A stretch of DNA of 64,000 nt, taken from Chloranthus sessilifolius (taxonomy: Eukaryota; Streptophyta; Magnoliopsida; Chloranthales; Chloranthaceae). The position numbers were made by a program, and so were the translations under genes. This document shows, in pieces, positions 34,853-46,135 of the stretch. The stretch spans positions 59,718,101 through 59,782,100 of the forward strand of contig CM037589.1 of NCBI GenBank assembly GCA_021018995.1, in the 5' to 3' direction. How positions within the stretch are numbered: position 1 is the stretch's first letter; each line of letters starts with the position of its first letter. Below the pieces are notes generated by a model. It was not told where the DNA came from and ran no database searches. It saw nothing but the letters and a program-made list of their open reading frames with translations.

Positions 34853-35691
34853 GTGAGTCACCCAATTGATTTTCTAGCTTATCAATCCATCATTGTTTTT
34901 GTCAGGAAAATGAAGGCCCATGGGTGGGGGAATCAAGATATCAATTTAATTTTTATTTTTTTGCTACCATGTAGGACAGTGATCATTTTCTATTTTTGTG
35001 TTATGAAATCTAAGAAGCTGCTCTCATTTTGAAAAGTCACATCCTATTTTTGTCGGAAAATGAATGTGAGCGAGTTGGTGGTTTAGGCAATCATTTTTCA
35101 GATCTATTTTGCATATCTGTTATGTTGATCAACCTCGTGAATGCATCGATCGCCCTTATATCTATTATTACTTTATTTTGAAGAATTATTCGATGGAGAT
35201 CGTTTTTGGCAGGCCATTAAATTAGTCGGCCATTAAATTATTTGATGGAGATCGTTTTAGAACTTGAAAATAAAATTTCCTAATTTATGTCTTTGGTTGT
35301 CTTCTTCTAATAGTGTTTACTATATAATTTTTCTCTTTTTTTAGCGTCGTGTTTAGGTATTCAATTATATGTATATGTCAAATTATACGATTCCTGTTTA
35401 CCCTATTATGATACAATTATATGATATGTGAAACCTGGCCTCTAATTAAAAGATGAAAAAAGCTTTCAAAGCTATATGGAAGGTTAAACTTCACAATGGC
35501 TAATTAGAAACCTTTTTGCAATGCTAAGAAATAAATTTCTCTACAAAGAAATTATTAGGGGAAAGAAATTTCTCTAATTAGAAACCTATATGTTCAATTA
35601 TATGTATATGCCAGAAATTTTGTATGAAGAACTTATTTGGAAAACAAAAACATAGCTTTTTGCAGTGTAAAGAATCATACTTCGTGGTACA
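34853..35691. other. Presumed 5' intron of MULE copy A up to the Athila insertion
   Basis: AT-rich with no coding frame. It ends at the target site GTACA (35687-35691), whose duplicate is at 51124-51128. Confidence 0.4.
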
Positions 35692-35803
35692 TGGTGTGAA
35701 TTTTTAATGTGTAATGTTTTATTCGCAAGTGCATGAATCGGTTTGTATATAGTGGGTGCGGAGTACAAGATCGTTCCCACGAGGACTAATTTTGAAAGAC
35801 CTA

Positions 35804-36497
35804 TGAAATTCTGGGAAATTTAAGTTTTTTTTTTTTTTTTTTTTTTTATAATCTATTAAATTTATCAATTAAAATCTACTCACAATCATCATACAATCAA
35901 AATAAGTACGCAAGACATTTTTAACGTGGAAAATCCGTCACAGGCAAAAACCACGGGATCTATCTCAGATCCAAAAAGAAATTCACTATGAACAAAAAAC
36001 TTTACAGTGCTTCTTTGGAATGATATGCCCTAGCACTCCAATCACCAAACATGACAGCCTTTCTCCATCATACTATCCATAGTGAACATTTCCATCAACC
36101 TACGTTCCTTGCGAAGGTTCACTTGTCTCACACAAGTCTTACACTCTCAAACATGAATCATAACGACCCATAAACATCAAAGAGATTAGAGAATGAAATC
36201 AAAAGATGTAAAGTAATCTCAATGACAAAATTTTGGACAAACAAAAATTTTAGAAAGAAGATTTTCGGATCAGTTATGAAACTGCCCGAACTTCCTAAAA
36301 TTTATATGTTTTAGGATCACGGACGTCCGTGAATCACTCACGGTCGTCCGTGACAACGGACGTCCGTGAGTGTACTACGGACGACCGTGAGTCCAAAAAA
36401 TCACAAACCAATTTGTCAAACTTAATTACTTGGCAAAACTATTTCCTAAAGAAGCAATACTGTTTTTTGAGTCATGATGGTGACAAAAAGTCTTACA
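35804..36497 (-). mobile_element. Solo LTR nested in the Athila 3' LTR, TSD ACCTA
   Basis: 694 bp from TGAAATTCTGGG to GTCTTACA, TG...CA ends, flanked by ACCTA (35799-35803 and 36498-36502). The Athila 5' LTR shows the intact empty site GACCTAAAAGAG. On the minus strand it starts TGTAAGACTTTTTGTCACC, a common plant LTR opening. A 24-bp T run lies near the left end. It carries its own palindrome array at 36317-36390. No internal coding region, hence solo LTR. Confidence 0.75.
36317..36390. repeat. Array of four CACGGACGTCCGTG-type palindromes
   Basis: Four 16-bp sites: TCACGGACGTCCGTGA (36317), TCACGGTCGTCCGTGA (36338), a third centred ACGGACGTCCGT (36354-36369) and CTACGGACGACCGTGA (36375). 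Start-to-start spacing is 21, 16 and 21 bp. Confidence 0.9.
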
Positions 36498-36827
36498 ACC
36501 TAAAAGAGACAAGCAATTCTAGAAATCTACTAAGATCTAACAGTATTCTACCAGTTTTATGATTTAAGCGGTTGATGAGATGGTAATTAATGACTACAAA
36601 AATAAAACTTAATTGATAATTCAAAAGGAAAGGTAAAGATGATAATAAAGATGAAGATACTAAATCCTCCCATCTTTGGTCCGTTCTTCCTATACTATAA
36701 ATCTAATGATTAAATTATGAGATATTTCATTGGTAACAAACATCTTTTATGGAAGATCAATGGTCAACACCCTAATAGGTTCCACGTTGCATCCCTGTAA
36801 TCAGGACTTAGATGATTTTCATATATA

Positions 36828-37160
36828 GATCTGGGATCAAGGGCATGGCTAGGCACACATGATCTCAGGTTCAAATAAAAATCATCCCCAAAGTGGGTGA
36901 AAATTCCAACAAGAATACCACTTATAAATCTGAAATCAAGGGTATGGTTAGGCACACTTTATTCAGATTAGGGAGTATTTAAGATAAAATTACCATTACA
37001 GATCTAAGATCCAGGGCATGGCTAGGCACATTCGATCCCAGAACATAATCATAATTAGATCCACACGATGAAAGCAAAAAGACTATAACAATGATTGGGT
37101 AAAATTACCGTCACAGATTTGAGATCCCGGGCATGGCTAGGCACACGCGATCCCGGTTAG
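36828..37160 (-). repeat. Four hairpin units with conserved loop in the Athila 3' LTR
   Basis: Four copies of GGGCATGGCTAGGCACAC (the second with two changes), each between flanks that can pair: CTGGGATCA with TGATCTCAG in copy 1, AATCTGAA with TTCAGATT in copy 2, weaker GATC-based stems in copies 3 and 4. The set is repeated in the other LTR at 49751-50080. Confidence 0.75.
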
Positions 37161-37703
37161 TGGCGGGGATTTCATCCGTTCATGATAGCACAAGAACCAT
37201 AAAATAAAATCTCATATTTTAATCCTAAATTTATATTATTAAAAGTACATTCCTCGGATGGGAATCATTAGATCCCCATCCCTATAAATTTAGCCACACA
37301 TATTGTAATTAAATGACATAAATAAATAAAGACGGGAAAATAACATTAATTTAAGAAATTAAAATTACCTCAAACTTCAAAAGAACTTACTTTGATCCAA
37401 AAGTACGATGATCTTCTGAAACGAAATTAATGCAGGAATAAACTTTGAACAAAATTTATAAACTGAAGGGATGAGTACCGAAAAATTAAAGGAACAAAGC
37501 TCTCAAAAAAGAATAATAAAACTTCCCTATTTCTATGTCTAACTATGAAAAAAAAAGGCTAAAAACTAAGAACTTTAAAACTAAAACTCTCTCCTAAAAT
37601 TAATTCTATCTAATTAATTCTTCTCTAATTCTTCTTTTCCGAAGTGTTTGAGTCGCTTTAAATAGACCCTCGTCGCGGAAGTCTCCCAAGCCAAAATTTT
37701 AGG

Positions 37704-37836
37704 GTCGATTAATCGACCAGGGAGGGTCGATGCATCGAGCCGCCAAAAAGTCCCAAAAATTAGCTTTACAATGTCAGTTTCGTGTCAGACTTTGACTTAT
37801 CCTCGATTAATCGACCTATAGGGTCGATGCATCGAC
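37704..37836. repeat. Four phased palindromes in the Athila 3' LTR
   Basis: GTCGATTAATCGAC at 37704, GTCGATGCATCGAG at 37726, CTCGATTAATCGAC at 37802 and GTCGATGCATCGAC at 37823. Spacing within pairs is 22 and 21 bp, and each pair has one TA-centred and one GC-centred site. Confidence 0.9.
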
Positions 37837-38222
37837 CCCAGAAATCCGTGAAATTCAGCACTTTCTTTTGGTTCAGACACTGCTTCGGTATTTTGGCCAT
37901 AACTTATTGTCCCAAACTCGGATTGAGGTGATTCTTACGCCGTTGGAAATCTGACGAAAAGATCTACAACTTTCATGTTTTGATAATTTCATAATTCAGC
38001 TGTCTTGAAGGTCAAAATTTAGCCGTAAGTCGCACCAAGTTCTTGATTACCCAAAGTTGCAGTGTTTTGACATTATATTCAGAATTCTTGGACTGTTTTC
38101 TATACTTGGCTTGTATTTACCTGAAACACTTCAAATCTAATCATTCTCATCAGATAACCTTCATCGGACAGCTAAATATAGGTATTTATGGGTGAAATAT
38201 CATCATTTTTCAGTACTCATCA

Positions 38223-38245
38223 TACCCCAAAACCTACACTTTGCT
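38223..38245 (-). other. Athila polypurine tract region
   Basis: On the minus strand GTGTAGGTTTTGGGGTA directly precedes the 3' LTR start TGATGAGTAC. A purine/T-rich tract with a GGGG core at the LTR border is the expected plus-strand primer. Confidence 0.6.
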
Positions 38246-40361
38246 AGTCCTCGAGTAAAGCAAACTAACGAAAATAAATGTTACTTTCGTGGGGAACACG
38301 ATTGTACTTAGCATGTGCAATAAGCCTTTAAACCCCTAGGTGATCCTAGTGGAGGAGTTGTGTCTCCTGAGGGTTTACAGTGAAGTTACCCACAAACTTC
38401 AATACATTTTTGAAATCATCGATAAAATTGAGTTTTCAAAACCTGATTTTGATAACATATATAACATTCAAAAATAAAAATCATTAATCAATTCAACATG
38501 CGAATTCTCAATTTTAAATAACAATGTTATACTAATTATACTAATATCCATTCAAATCAGTCTAATGCTCAAATAGTTAGATAGCTCATCCATTCATGCC
38601 TAAACGTGAAGTGTGTGCATAACCAAACCAAAATTCATTCATCTCAGAACTAATTCAAACGGAAAACCGTTGGATCTGTTGTTTTGACTCAATCCTCACT
38701 TCAGGTATACTCTCAAAATATAAAGACACCGATGATGGATAAGTTTTCGCACATATGTGAGAGGTCAATACAAAACAAATAAAAATCTCTCACATGATAA
38801 ATGAAACACGATGCACTCAATGAACAAAAATAAATCTCATAAGAAGATACTTGTATGTCCTAAACATGTCATATCACGTGCCATAAGTATCACATATTTA
38901 CTCTCCACAAGGCAGTTACTAATGCAAGATCAGATCATGAAGGTCTTTTTAGGGTTGTAATGGGGCTCAGAAAAGGGTAAGAAAGAATTGGAAGTTGGGA
39001 TTCAAAATTTCTGAGAAATTGGAAAAGAAACACCTTTTTGATTTTTTCTATTTCTCTTCTTTTTCTTTTCTAATCTCTCACTATTTTTCTCAATTTTTTT
39101 TCTATTTTTCTCAACTTTCTTTTTCTCTTCATTTTTTCTTAAAGCACCTCATATTTTTTATTATTTTTCACAATTTTTTTCTTTTTCTCCCCCCCTTTTT
39201 TTTTCTTTTTATTTTTGCCATACACTCTCAGTAAGCACCACAATTCAGTATCTCTCAACTTACTCTCTTTTCGTTCACTCTCATCCCTCGTTCCTAATTT
39301 CTCAGAAATAAGAAGGGTAATTTGAATTTTAAAATGGTGAAGGGTTAAAGGTTAACGTGGCTTATCAAAGAATGTATAAAGGTAAATTTTTCAATAGGCT
39401 CAAAGGGGTACTAGAAAGATAAATTTATTTGAGGTGGGGCATTTTAAGCACAAACGAGCCAAAGATGGCCTTCAATCATATCCTTAAAAGATAGTAACCT
39501 TGCCTATTTGTCTTGAGTAGATATACAGTACATTCTAACATAATGATATGAATTTGATTTCATGCAAAGTCACAAGCCAAAATGAAGTGTATGAGATTAT
39601 GCAAAATAATCCATATTCAAAGAAAACTTTGAGTTTATATATTCACTCATCAATGACGGGAAATTAGCTCTAAAGCTCACTGGGTTTAGTCTCCACTGAG
39701 AGCCTAAGATTCAACATTCAAAACAGTTCATCGATTTCTAAGTCTTAGCTTGGTATCAGTGTAAAAATTCTAAGCATGAATATCAAAATTATCCACAACA
39801 TATCACATTAAGCTTCATCATCTTAGATACAAGTAATCAAAATATGACACTAATATTCTTAAAATTAAATTCACATGCATCATCAACTAAAGTTTGAAAA
39901 CAATCGTAAAATAATGTGCATGATGACTTCACAATTTAAAGTTTTTTTTTTTTTTTTTTTTTTTTTTTTATCAGATAAAACATATAAGTGACGCAAAATA
40001 AATAACCATACCCCCAAACCTAAAGATGACAATGTCCGCATTGACTGAAAGAAGTAGCGCACCCCCAAACCTGTTTGAAAAAAAGTACCTCAACACAAAG
40101 ATCAGATGCAGAGAATATGTGCATCAAATTGGAACATGACAAAAAATATATTGAAGGGAATATAGTTACACTATTAAGGGAATTAAAAACAATCTAAACT
40201 AAACAAAACAAAACAAAAAGGAAAGAAGAAAAAAAACTAATAAAACCTAAATCCTAAATCCTAAACAAAACATAAATCCAACTCTGTTAATCATTGGTAG
40301 GCGGACCCATCCACCTCGGGTCACTTAAATTGATATTTTTAGGCACAGGGAACAATTTCTC
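38246..40361. other. Athila 3' untranslated region
   Basis: No coding domain. It includes a 200-bp pyrimidine-rich tract (39030-39240, TTTTTCTTTTC type on the plus strand) and a poly-T run at 39941-39969. Confidence 0.6.
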
Positions 40362-40691
40362 CTAAAGATCAAGGGGAAATTGATGAGACACCGCCGATTG
40401 TATGGATGGAGGTGTGGAGGCGAAAGTAGGAGATGAAGATGGGGGAGACGGTGACGGCATCACATTAATTATCTCAATATCAGTATTGATGTACGGTGTA
40501 GGATATTTGGAACGATTTACCTTCTTTCTAGATGGTTCTCCCCAGTAAGGAATGATCATCGGATCGAGGTCAATGATTCCAACATTGTTTGGCACAAAAG
40601 GGACCGTCCGATGAGAGCGGCGCTCCTGCTTTGTAGCATTCTCCTCCATCTTTGATAATCGTGCTCTGGTGAGATATAATCTTCGTGCCAT
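40362..40691 (-). CDS. Small ORF in the Athila 3' region, unknown function
   Basis: Open frame of 109 codons starting MARRLYLTRARLSKMEENAT, basic at the N-terminus and Pro/Ser-rich near the end (PSPSPPSSSPTF). No membrane segment and no recognised domain. It lies downstream of the Athila third ORF, beyond the palindrome cluster 40905-41205. It could be the eroded end of that ORF or chance. I do not recognise it. Confidence 0.3.
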   Translation of the reverse strand: MARRLYLTRARLSKMEENATKQERRSHRTVPFVPNNVGIIDLDPMIIPYWGEPSRKKVNRSKYPTPYINTDIEIINVMPSPSPPSSSPTFASTPPSIQSAVSHQFPLDL

Positions 40692-40904
40692 GAGAAAGAT
40701 TGTGCAGAGTTAATGAAAAGTGAGCCTAAAGGTGAATATAAAGAGAAAAAATATATAGAGTTGGAGTAGGAGTGGAAAGAGGTGTCCTGCAAAAAGAAAC
40801 AATGAAAAGTGTGGCAGTACGTCTAAGGGAGTCCACGGTTGTGAGAAAAGTGGCAAATTAGAGTGCCAATAGGAGTTCCGCAAAAAAAAACCAAAAACGG
40901 TGGG

Positions 40905-40986
40905 GTCGATTAATCGATCCTTGAAGGTTGATGCATCAACCCTTTGGGGGTCGATTAATCGACATTGGGGCCGATGCATCGACTCC

Positions 40987-41036
<50 letters not shown>

Positions 41037-41205
41037 GCAAACATAGGGTCGATTAATCGATCCCTAAAGGTCGATGCATCGACCCTTTGGGGGTCGATTA
41101 ATCGACATAGGGGTCGATACATCGACTCCCTAAAAAAAAAATTTTTTTTTTTTTTTTTCGCAAACATTGGGTCGATTAATCGAGTATAACCCTCGATTAA
41201 TCGAC
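40905..41205. repeat. Phased palindrome cluster, ten sites, with internal (TA)n
   Basis: Sites start at 40905, 40927, 40950, 40970, then after a (TA)n run (40990-41034) at 41048, 41070, 41093, 41113, 41171 and 41192. Centres alternate TA, GC, TA, GC in the first two groups (41113 has AC). Within groups spacing is 20-23 bp. The two groups of four are a tandem duplication of about 143 bp including the TTCGCAAACAT lead-in. Confidence 0.9.
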
Positions 41206-41451
41206 ACCATCTTGGCAGAGAGTTGAAATTTTTTCAAAAAATGATATTATAATGGTGCTATTCAACTACTCTAAAGGCAACAGGTAATAAGAAAAATTTT
41301 GGCAATCCCACACAGATTAGAAAACACACTTTTTCATTAATAAATACGATGATTATAAGGACACTTCTGATTTGACTCCTAAAATAAACAGCCTAAACAA
41401 AAGAAAGAAAAATAACAGAAAACGAAAAATCCTAATCCTAGACTAATCAAA

Positions 41452-42568
41452 CTAATCATCTCCATCCTCCTCGGCTTGGCGGGCCCTGGCGCGCATCTCA
41501 TCATAACTATCAGGCCACATGCGCTGTCCGATCTGATGGAGGAAGGAACGATCATAGTGGCTACGGCGCAGGAGTACACCATGTTGTCGTTGCTGCTCCT
41601 CTTGTAAAGAGTTAATTTGGGTTTGGAGAGAGCAAAGCGACACACCCTCCTCGGGTCCTTGATCAGGTGCATGTTGGTCTTCCTGGCGGACGCGGCGACG
41701 CTGGTGTGGGGGAGCCGGTTGGGCTGGTGCATCAGCAGGGGCATCAGGGATATTTCCCAAGAGACGCATACTGCGGTTCCATTGGGACGCATCATAACGA
41801 TAGAATGCAAGGTCCCCGATATCATCATTCCGGTAGAACGGGAAACGAAGGAAATTAAGCAACTTCATAACATAATGGGGGAAGTAGACCAACGGGGCTT
41901 CACCAGTTGTAGGTTTAGTGAGTTCGTCATGGCATCGCCACATGCCATCATGAATAATCCTGGGCACGTTGATCCATGAATTGCGGTGGGCCCCATAAAG
42001 CGCTTGAACCCGATCACCGGTGCGCTCAGAAACGTGGCGGTAGATTGCTCACCACACTATCCCAAAACAAAAGCGGGCACGGCAACGCCGATCGCCTAGT
42101 TGCGATCCCAGAAGAAAATATGTCGCGGCACATCTCGTTGATTATATCCTCCTGAGACTCGTCGAGTTCCTCACCCAAAGTGTGATTGTGAGGGCGCTCG
42201 CAAGAAACATTAAAGACCTCCGCAATGGTGTGCGGATAAATCGGGCGTGACCACCCATCAATTGAAACAGTGAAGTGGGCGGCGACTTAATTCTCGACGG
42301 AGGCGGGCACCCATGCCATGTTCTGATAGAATAACCGAACAACACGTTCGGACACTTTGATCACGGGCAGAGTGAGGAGAAAATGGGCATTGAGAGCCAT
42401 CGCATAGGCGAGGGAAACGGCGCAGAGAGGCAGTGCTTGAAAAGCCGCGAGATTAAAAACATATTCGGAACACAGGTCGCGGGTCGTGAAGCGACCACTT
42501 GGCTGATCACGTGGATGACCAGCAGGGCGTTGTACAAGTCTTTGCGGCGCAGCAGAGGTCGAAGCCAT
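41452..42568 (-). pseudogene. Athila third ORF region (3' of pol), broken
   Basis: A coding-like region on the minus strand from MASTSAAPQRLVQ (42568) through RDLCSEYVFNLAAFQAL and ERVVRLFYQNMAWVPASVEN to a TAA near 42279. The same frame resumes as VAAHFTVSIDGWSRPIYPHT. Later, after further breaks, comes the segment from VPRIIHDGMWRC to EMRARARQAEEDGDD (41980-41452), with a Gln-rich, probably coiled-coil QTQINSLQEEQQRQ stretch. Athila elements carry an extra ORF in the position of a retroviral env. This one shows no signal peptide or membrane segment, so an envelope role is not supported. It matches the plant transposon protein type of Athila ORF in position and general character; I do not recognise a named domain. 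Confidence 0.55.
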
Positions 42569-42695
42569 GAGTGCACTGTCGGAATGTCGGAGGCAGTCAG
42601 AAAAAATAGGATACAAACGGAATGAAAATCGGAGTGAGACTCCTCCATTTAAATAGGCGCAAAGGCGTCCTCTCGGGACGGACACACGCAAAATA

Positions 42696-43216
42696 ATCGA
42701 TTAATCGACCAAAAGGGTCGATTAATCGACTCCATTGAAAACGGGCGCGTCAGAAGTCCCGACGCATGGAAACACGCATAGCGTCTTTAAGTGAAAAGAC
42801 AACGCGTCCGAAGTGGAAAAGTCGATTAATCGACTTACTTCCTCGATTAATCGACATAAATCGAGGCAGATAAAAACCAAAAACGCACGCCCTGAAATCA
42901 AATTCGATTAATCGACTCAAAAAGAGTCGATTAATCGACTACAAATAAAAACAAAAACTGACAGATTTTCAACAGAGCACGATTTCCAAAATCAGCAGTC
43001 GATGCATCGACTCAAGGAGTCGATTAAGCGACTAAAAAAGTCAAACCATCATAAATGCAGTCTCCTTGAAAAAGGGGACTCCATAAATACTGTCGATTAA
43101 TCGACCAAAAGGGTCGATTAATCGACCTTGGGAAGGTCAATGCATCGACCCAGGGTGGGTCGATGCATCGACCCAGGGTGGGTCGATGAATCGACAAAGG
43201 GGATCGATGCATCGAC
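42696..43216. repeat. Phased palindrome cluster between pol and third ORF, fourteen sites
   Basis: Sites in pairs start at 42696/42717, 42821/42842, 42903/42926 and 42998/43019, then a run of six at 43092, 43113, 43136, 43159, 43182 and 43203. Spacing in every pair or run is 21-23 bp. Centres are mostly TA in the pairs, and TA, TA, GC, GC, GA, GC in the run. Confidence 0.9.
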
Positions 43217-43289
43217 TTCCAAATTTTTTTTATTATTTATTATTATTATTATTTTTTAAACAAAACAAAACCAAATTGAAAGTACACAG

Positions 43290-46000
43290 TTGGGTTGCCT
43301 CCCAATGAGCGCTAGTTTAAAGTCGATAGCTCGACCTTGGGAATCGCTCAGTCAGGGTGAGCCAGTGGATCACTCAAAGAAAGAGTGTCAGAGAATGCAA
43401 TCGCATTCTCAAGGAACGGTTTCAATCGCTGACCGTTAACTCGAAAAACATTCTCGTGTTTCGTGTTGATAATATCTACTGCCCCATTGGGGAGTATTCG
43501 AGAGATTTTGAAAGGACCATTCCAACGGGTTTTTAGTTTCCCCGAAAATAGATGAAGTCGGGAATTGTAGAGTAGAACCTGTTGACCAACAACAAACGAT
43601 TTCCGCAGAATAGATTAATCATGAACCCGTTTCATACGGTTCTTGTACGATTTAGCACAGTCATATGCATCAGCACGGATTTCTTCTAATTCATTTATTT
43701 GGAAACCCCTTTGGGTACCAGATTTCAGGAGATCGAAATTCAATGACTTAACGGCCCAAAATGTTCGATGTTCCAGTTCAACCGGGAGGTGACATCCTTT
43801 ACCAAAGACCAACCGATACGGCGACATGCCAATCGGAGTTTTAAATGCAGTTCGATACGCCCATAGAGCGTCATTCAACTTTAACGACCAGTCTTTACGG
43901 TTCGGATTGATTGTCTTTTCTAAAATCCGCTTAAGTTCCCGATTAGAGACTTCAACTTGGCCACTTGTCTGAGGATGGTAAGGTGTAGCAACTTTGTGTG
44001 TGACACCATATTTCTTCATTAATTGGGTGAACACCTTATTGCAAAAGTGCTTTCCACCATCGCTGATTATCGCCTTTGGAATGCCAAAACGTGAAAACAC
44101 TTGATCCTTGAGAAATTTGATCACTATTTTGTGATCATTAGATTTACAAGCCACGGCCTCTACCCATTTCGAAACATAGTCAACACCGACAAGAATGAAC
44201 GTATTTCCAAACGAATTCGGGAAAGGACCCATAAAATCGATCCCCCAAACATCAAATAATTCAATTTCTAAAATTAGATTGAGCGGCATCATGTTGCGCT
44301 TTGAGATTCTTGACATTTGTGATTTGTATGAGTTTGCAATGTTGATGACAATCCTTAAATATCGTCGGCCAGTAAAAACCACTTTGAAAGATCTTTGCTG
44401 CAGTCTTTTTGGAACTAAAGTGACCTCCACAAGCTAACTCATGACAGAACGAGATGATTCGTGGTTGCTCAGATTCAGGAATACATCTTCGTATGATTTG
44501 ATCGGGACAGTATTTGAATAAGTACGGATCTTCGAAAAAATAGCGTTTCACCCGAGCTAAGAAAATAGATTTCTCATTCTTCGACCAATGGTGAGGTAAT
44601 TTCTCGGTGACTAGGAAATTGACAAGATCCGCATACCAAGGTGGGCAATCAATCTTGAACAACTGTTCATCCGGGAAGTGCTCCAAGATCGGAACAGGCT
44701 CGTCAGGTTTCTCAATAATTATTCGCGGCAAGTGATCGGCCACCACATTTTCTGAGCCTTTCTTGTCCTTGATCTCCAAATCAAACTCTTGCAACAACAA
44801 GATCCACCTAATTAAACGTGCCTTAGCGTCTTTCTTAGCGAACAGATAACGCAGAGCAGCGTGATCTGTGAATACCACAACTTTAGATCCTAATAAATAG
44901 GATCGAAATTTATCCAACGCGAAAACTACTGCCAAAAGTTCCTTTTCAGTGGTCGAGTAGTTCAACTGGGCATCGTTGAGAGTGCGACTCGCATAGTAGA
45001 TTACATGCGATAATTTTTCTATTCATTGTCCCAGAACAGCTCCAATTGCATAATCAGAGGCGTCACACATGATTTCGAACGGGAAGGCCCAGTTCGGAGA
45101 TTGAATTATTGGAGCTTTTATCAATTCGGCCTTAATGGTTTCAAAGGCCCGCAAACATTTATCATCAAAGATGAATGGGGCATCTTTTAAAAGTAAGCTG
45201 CAGAGCGGCCGTGCTATCTTACTGAAATCTTTAATAAAATGCCTGTAAAAATCGGCGTGGCCCAGAAAAGATCTGATTTCCTTCACTGTCCTCGGTGGTG
45301 GTAGGTCGGCAATTAAATTAACTTTAGCCTTATCGACCTCAATACCCTGGGACGATATGATGTGTCCCAAAACAATGACATCTTTAACCATGAAGTGACA
45401 TTTTTCCCAGTTAAGAACAAGGTTCTTCTCCTGGCATCATGCAAGCACTAGCGACAAATGATTCAAACAGTCAGCAAAACTGTTTCCATATATCGAGAAG
45501 TCATCCATAAAGACTTCAAGGAATCGCTCGACCATATCCGAAAAAATACTCAGCATACATCTTTGGAATGTAGCTGGTGCATTACAAAGCCCAAACGGCA
45601 TTCGTCGGTAGGAGAAAGTACCAAAAGGACATGTGAAAGTGGTCTTCTCCTGATCCTCCGGTGCAATGACTATTTGGTTATACCCGGAATAGCCATCGAG
45701 AAAGCAATAGTACTCATGCCCGGCCAATCTTTCTAACATCTGATCGATAAACGGAAGTGGAAAGTGATCTTTCCTCGTCATCAAATTTAACTTCCGATAA
45801 TCAATGCACACTCTCCACCCTGTTTGAATTTTTGTAGGGACCAGTATGTTTTCTTCATTCTTCACCACTGTGATTCCCGATTTCTTAGGGACTACTTGTG
45901 TGGGGTTGACCCATTTACTGTCCGAGATGGGGTATATGATTCCAGCATCTAAAAGTTTTATTACCTCATTTCGGACCACATCTTGTATTATAGGGTTCAG
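43290..46000 (-). pseudogene. Athila pol, 3' half: RT palm, RNase H, integrase (broken)
   Basis: Reverse transcriptase: WRVCIDYRKLNLMTRKDHFP and RMPFGLCNAPATFQRCM, with the catalytic motif FMDDF near 45510-45530. RNase H: CDASDYAIGAVLGQ (45023-45090), then [20 protein letters not shown] (about 44800-44870). Integrase: [12 protein letters not shown] (first D, about 44210-44245), [11 protein letters not shown] (second D; the usual Ser of GGS is Lys) and GQVEVSNRE (E, about 43930-43960), then a decayed C-terminal region to about 43290 (RLHLFSGKLKTRWNGPFK). The polyprotein is cut by stops and frameshifts near 45000, 45420, 44330 and 43615. It would normally make and integrate the element's cDNA; here it cannot be made as one protein. 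Confidence 0.85.
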
Positions 46001-46135
46001 TCTCCTCTGTGGTTCCCTAGAAGGCTTAGCATTGTCTTCCAAATGGATTCGGTGCATACACACCGTCGGACTAATGCCTTTGATATCTTTTATCGACCAA
46101 CCGAGGGCACTTTTGTGCTCTTTGAGTACATTCAT
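45437..46135 (-). CDS. Athila reverse transcriptase segment (longest open piece)
   Basis: A 232-codon open stretch on the minus strand covers the linker (SALGWSIKDIKGISPTVCMH) and most of the RT fingers and palm up to MDDFSIYGNSFADCLNHL. The internal DYRKLN, PFGLCNAP and MDD motifs are intact. It is one open fragment of the broken pol, bounded by a stop near 45434 and the upstream frame break near 46140. Confidence 0.75.
   Translation of the reverse strand: MNVLKEHKSALGWSIKDIKGISPTVCMHRIHLEDNAKPSREPQRRLNPIIQDVVRNEVIKLLDAGIIYPISDSKWVNPTQVVPKKSGITVVKNEENILVPTKIQTGWRVCIDYRKLNLMTRKDHFPLPFIDQMLERLAGHEYYCFLDGYSGYNQIVIAPEDQEKTTFTCPFGTFSYRRMPFGLCNAPATFQRCMLSIFSDMVERFLEVFMDDFSIYGNSFADCLNHLSLVLA

Larger units (their letters stand above)
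35692..38222 (-). repeat. Athila 3' LTR (with nested solo LTR)
   Basis: Length 2531 bp, or 1832 bp after removing the 694-bp insertion and its 5-bp duplication. It pairs with 49314-51123. It contains four GGCATGGCTAGGCACAC hairpin units (36828-37160), the CCATAACTTATTGTCCCAAAC block (37906) and four palindromes of the phased type. Confidence 0.9.

Noticed and set aside
40905-41205. CRISPR-like array, because of short palindromic repeats with constant spacing
   Set aside because: Plant nuclear retrotransposon context. Repeats are only 14 bp, spacers 6-9 bp, and there are no cas genes. The regular spacing is better read as phased binding sites or small tandem expansion.
41452-42568. Envelope protein in the Athila third ORF
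   Set aside because: No signal peptide, membrane segment or cleavage-site pattern is visible in the translated pieces.
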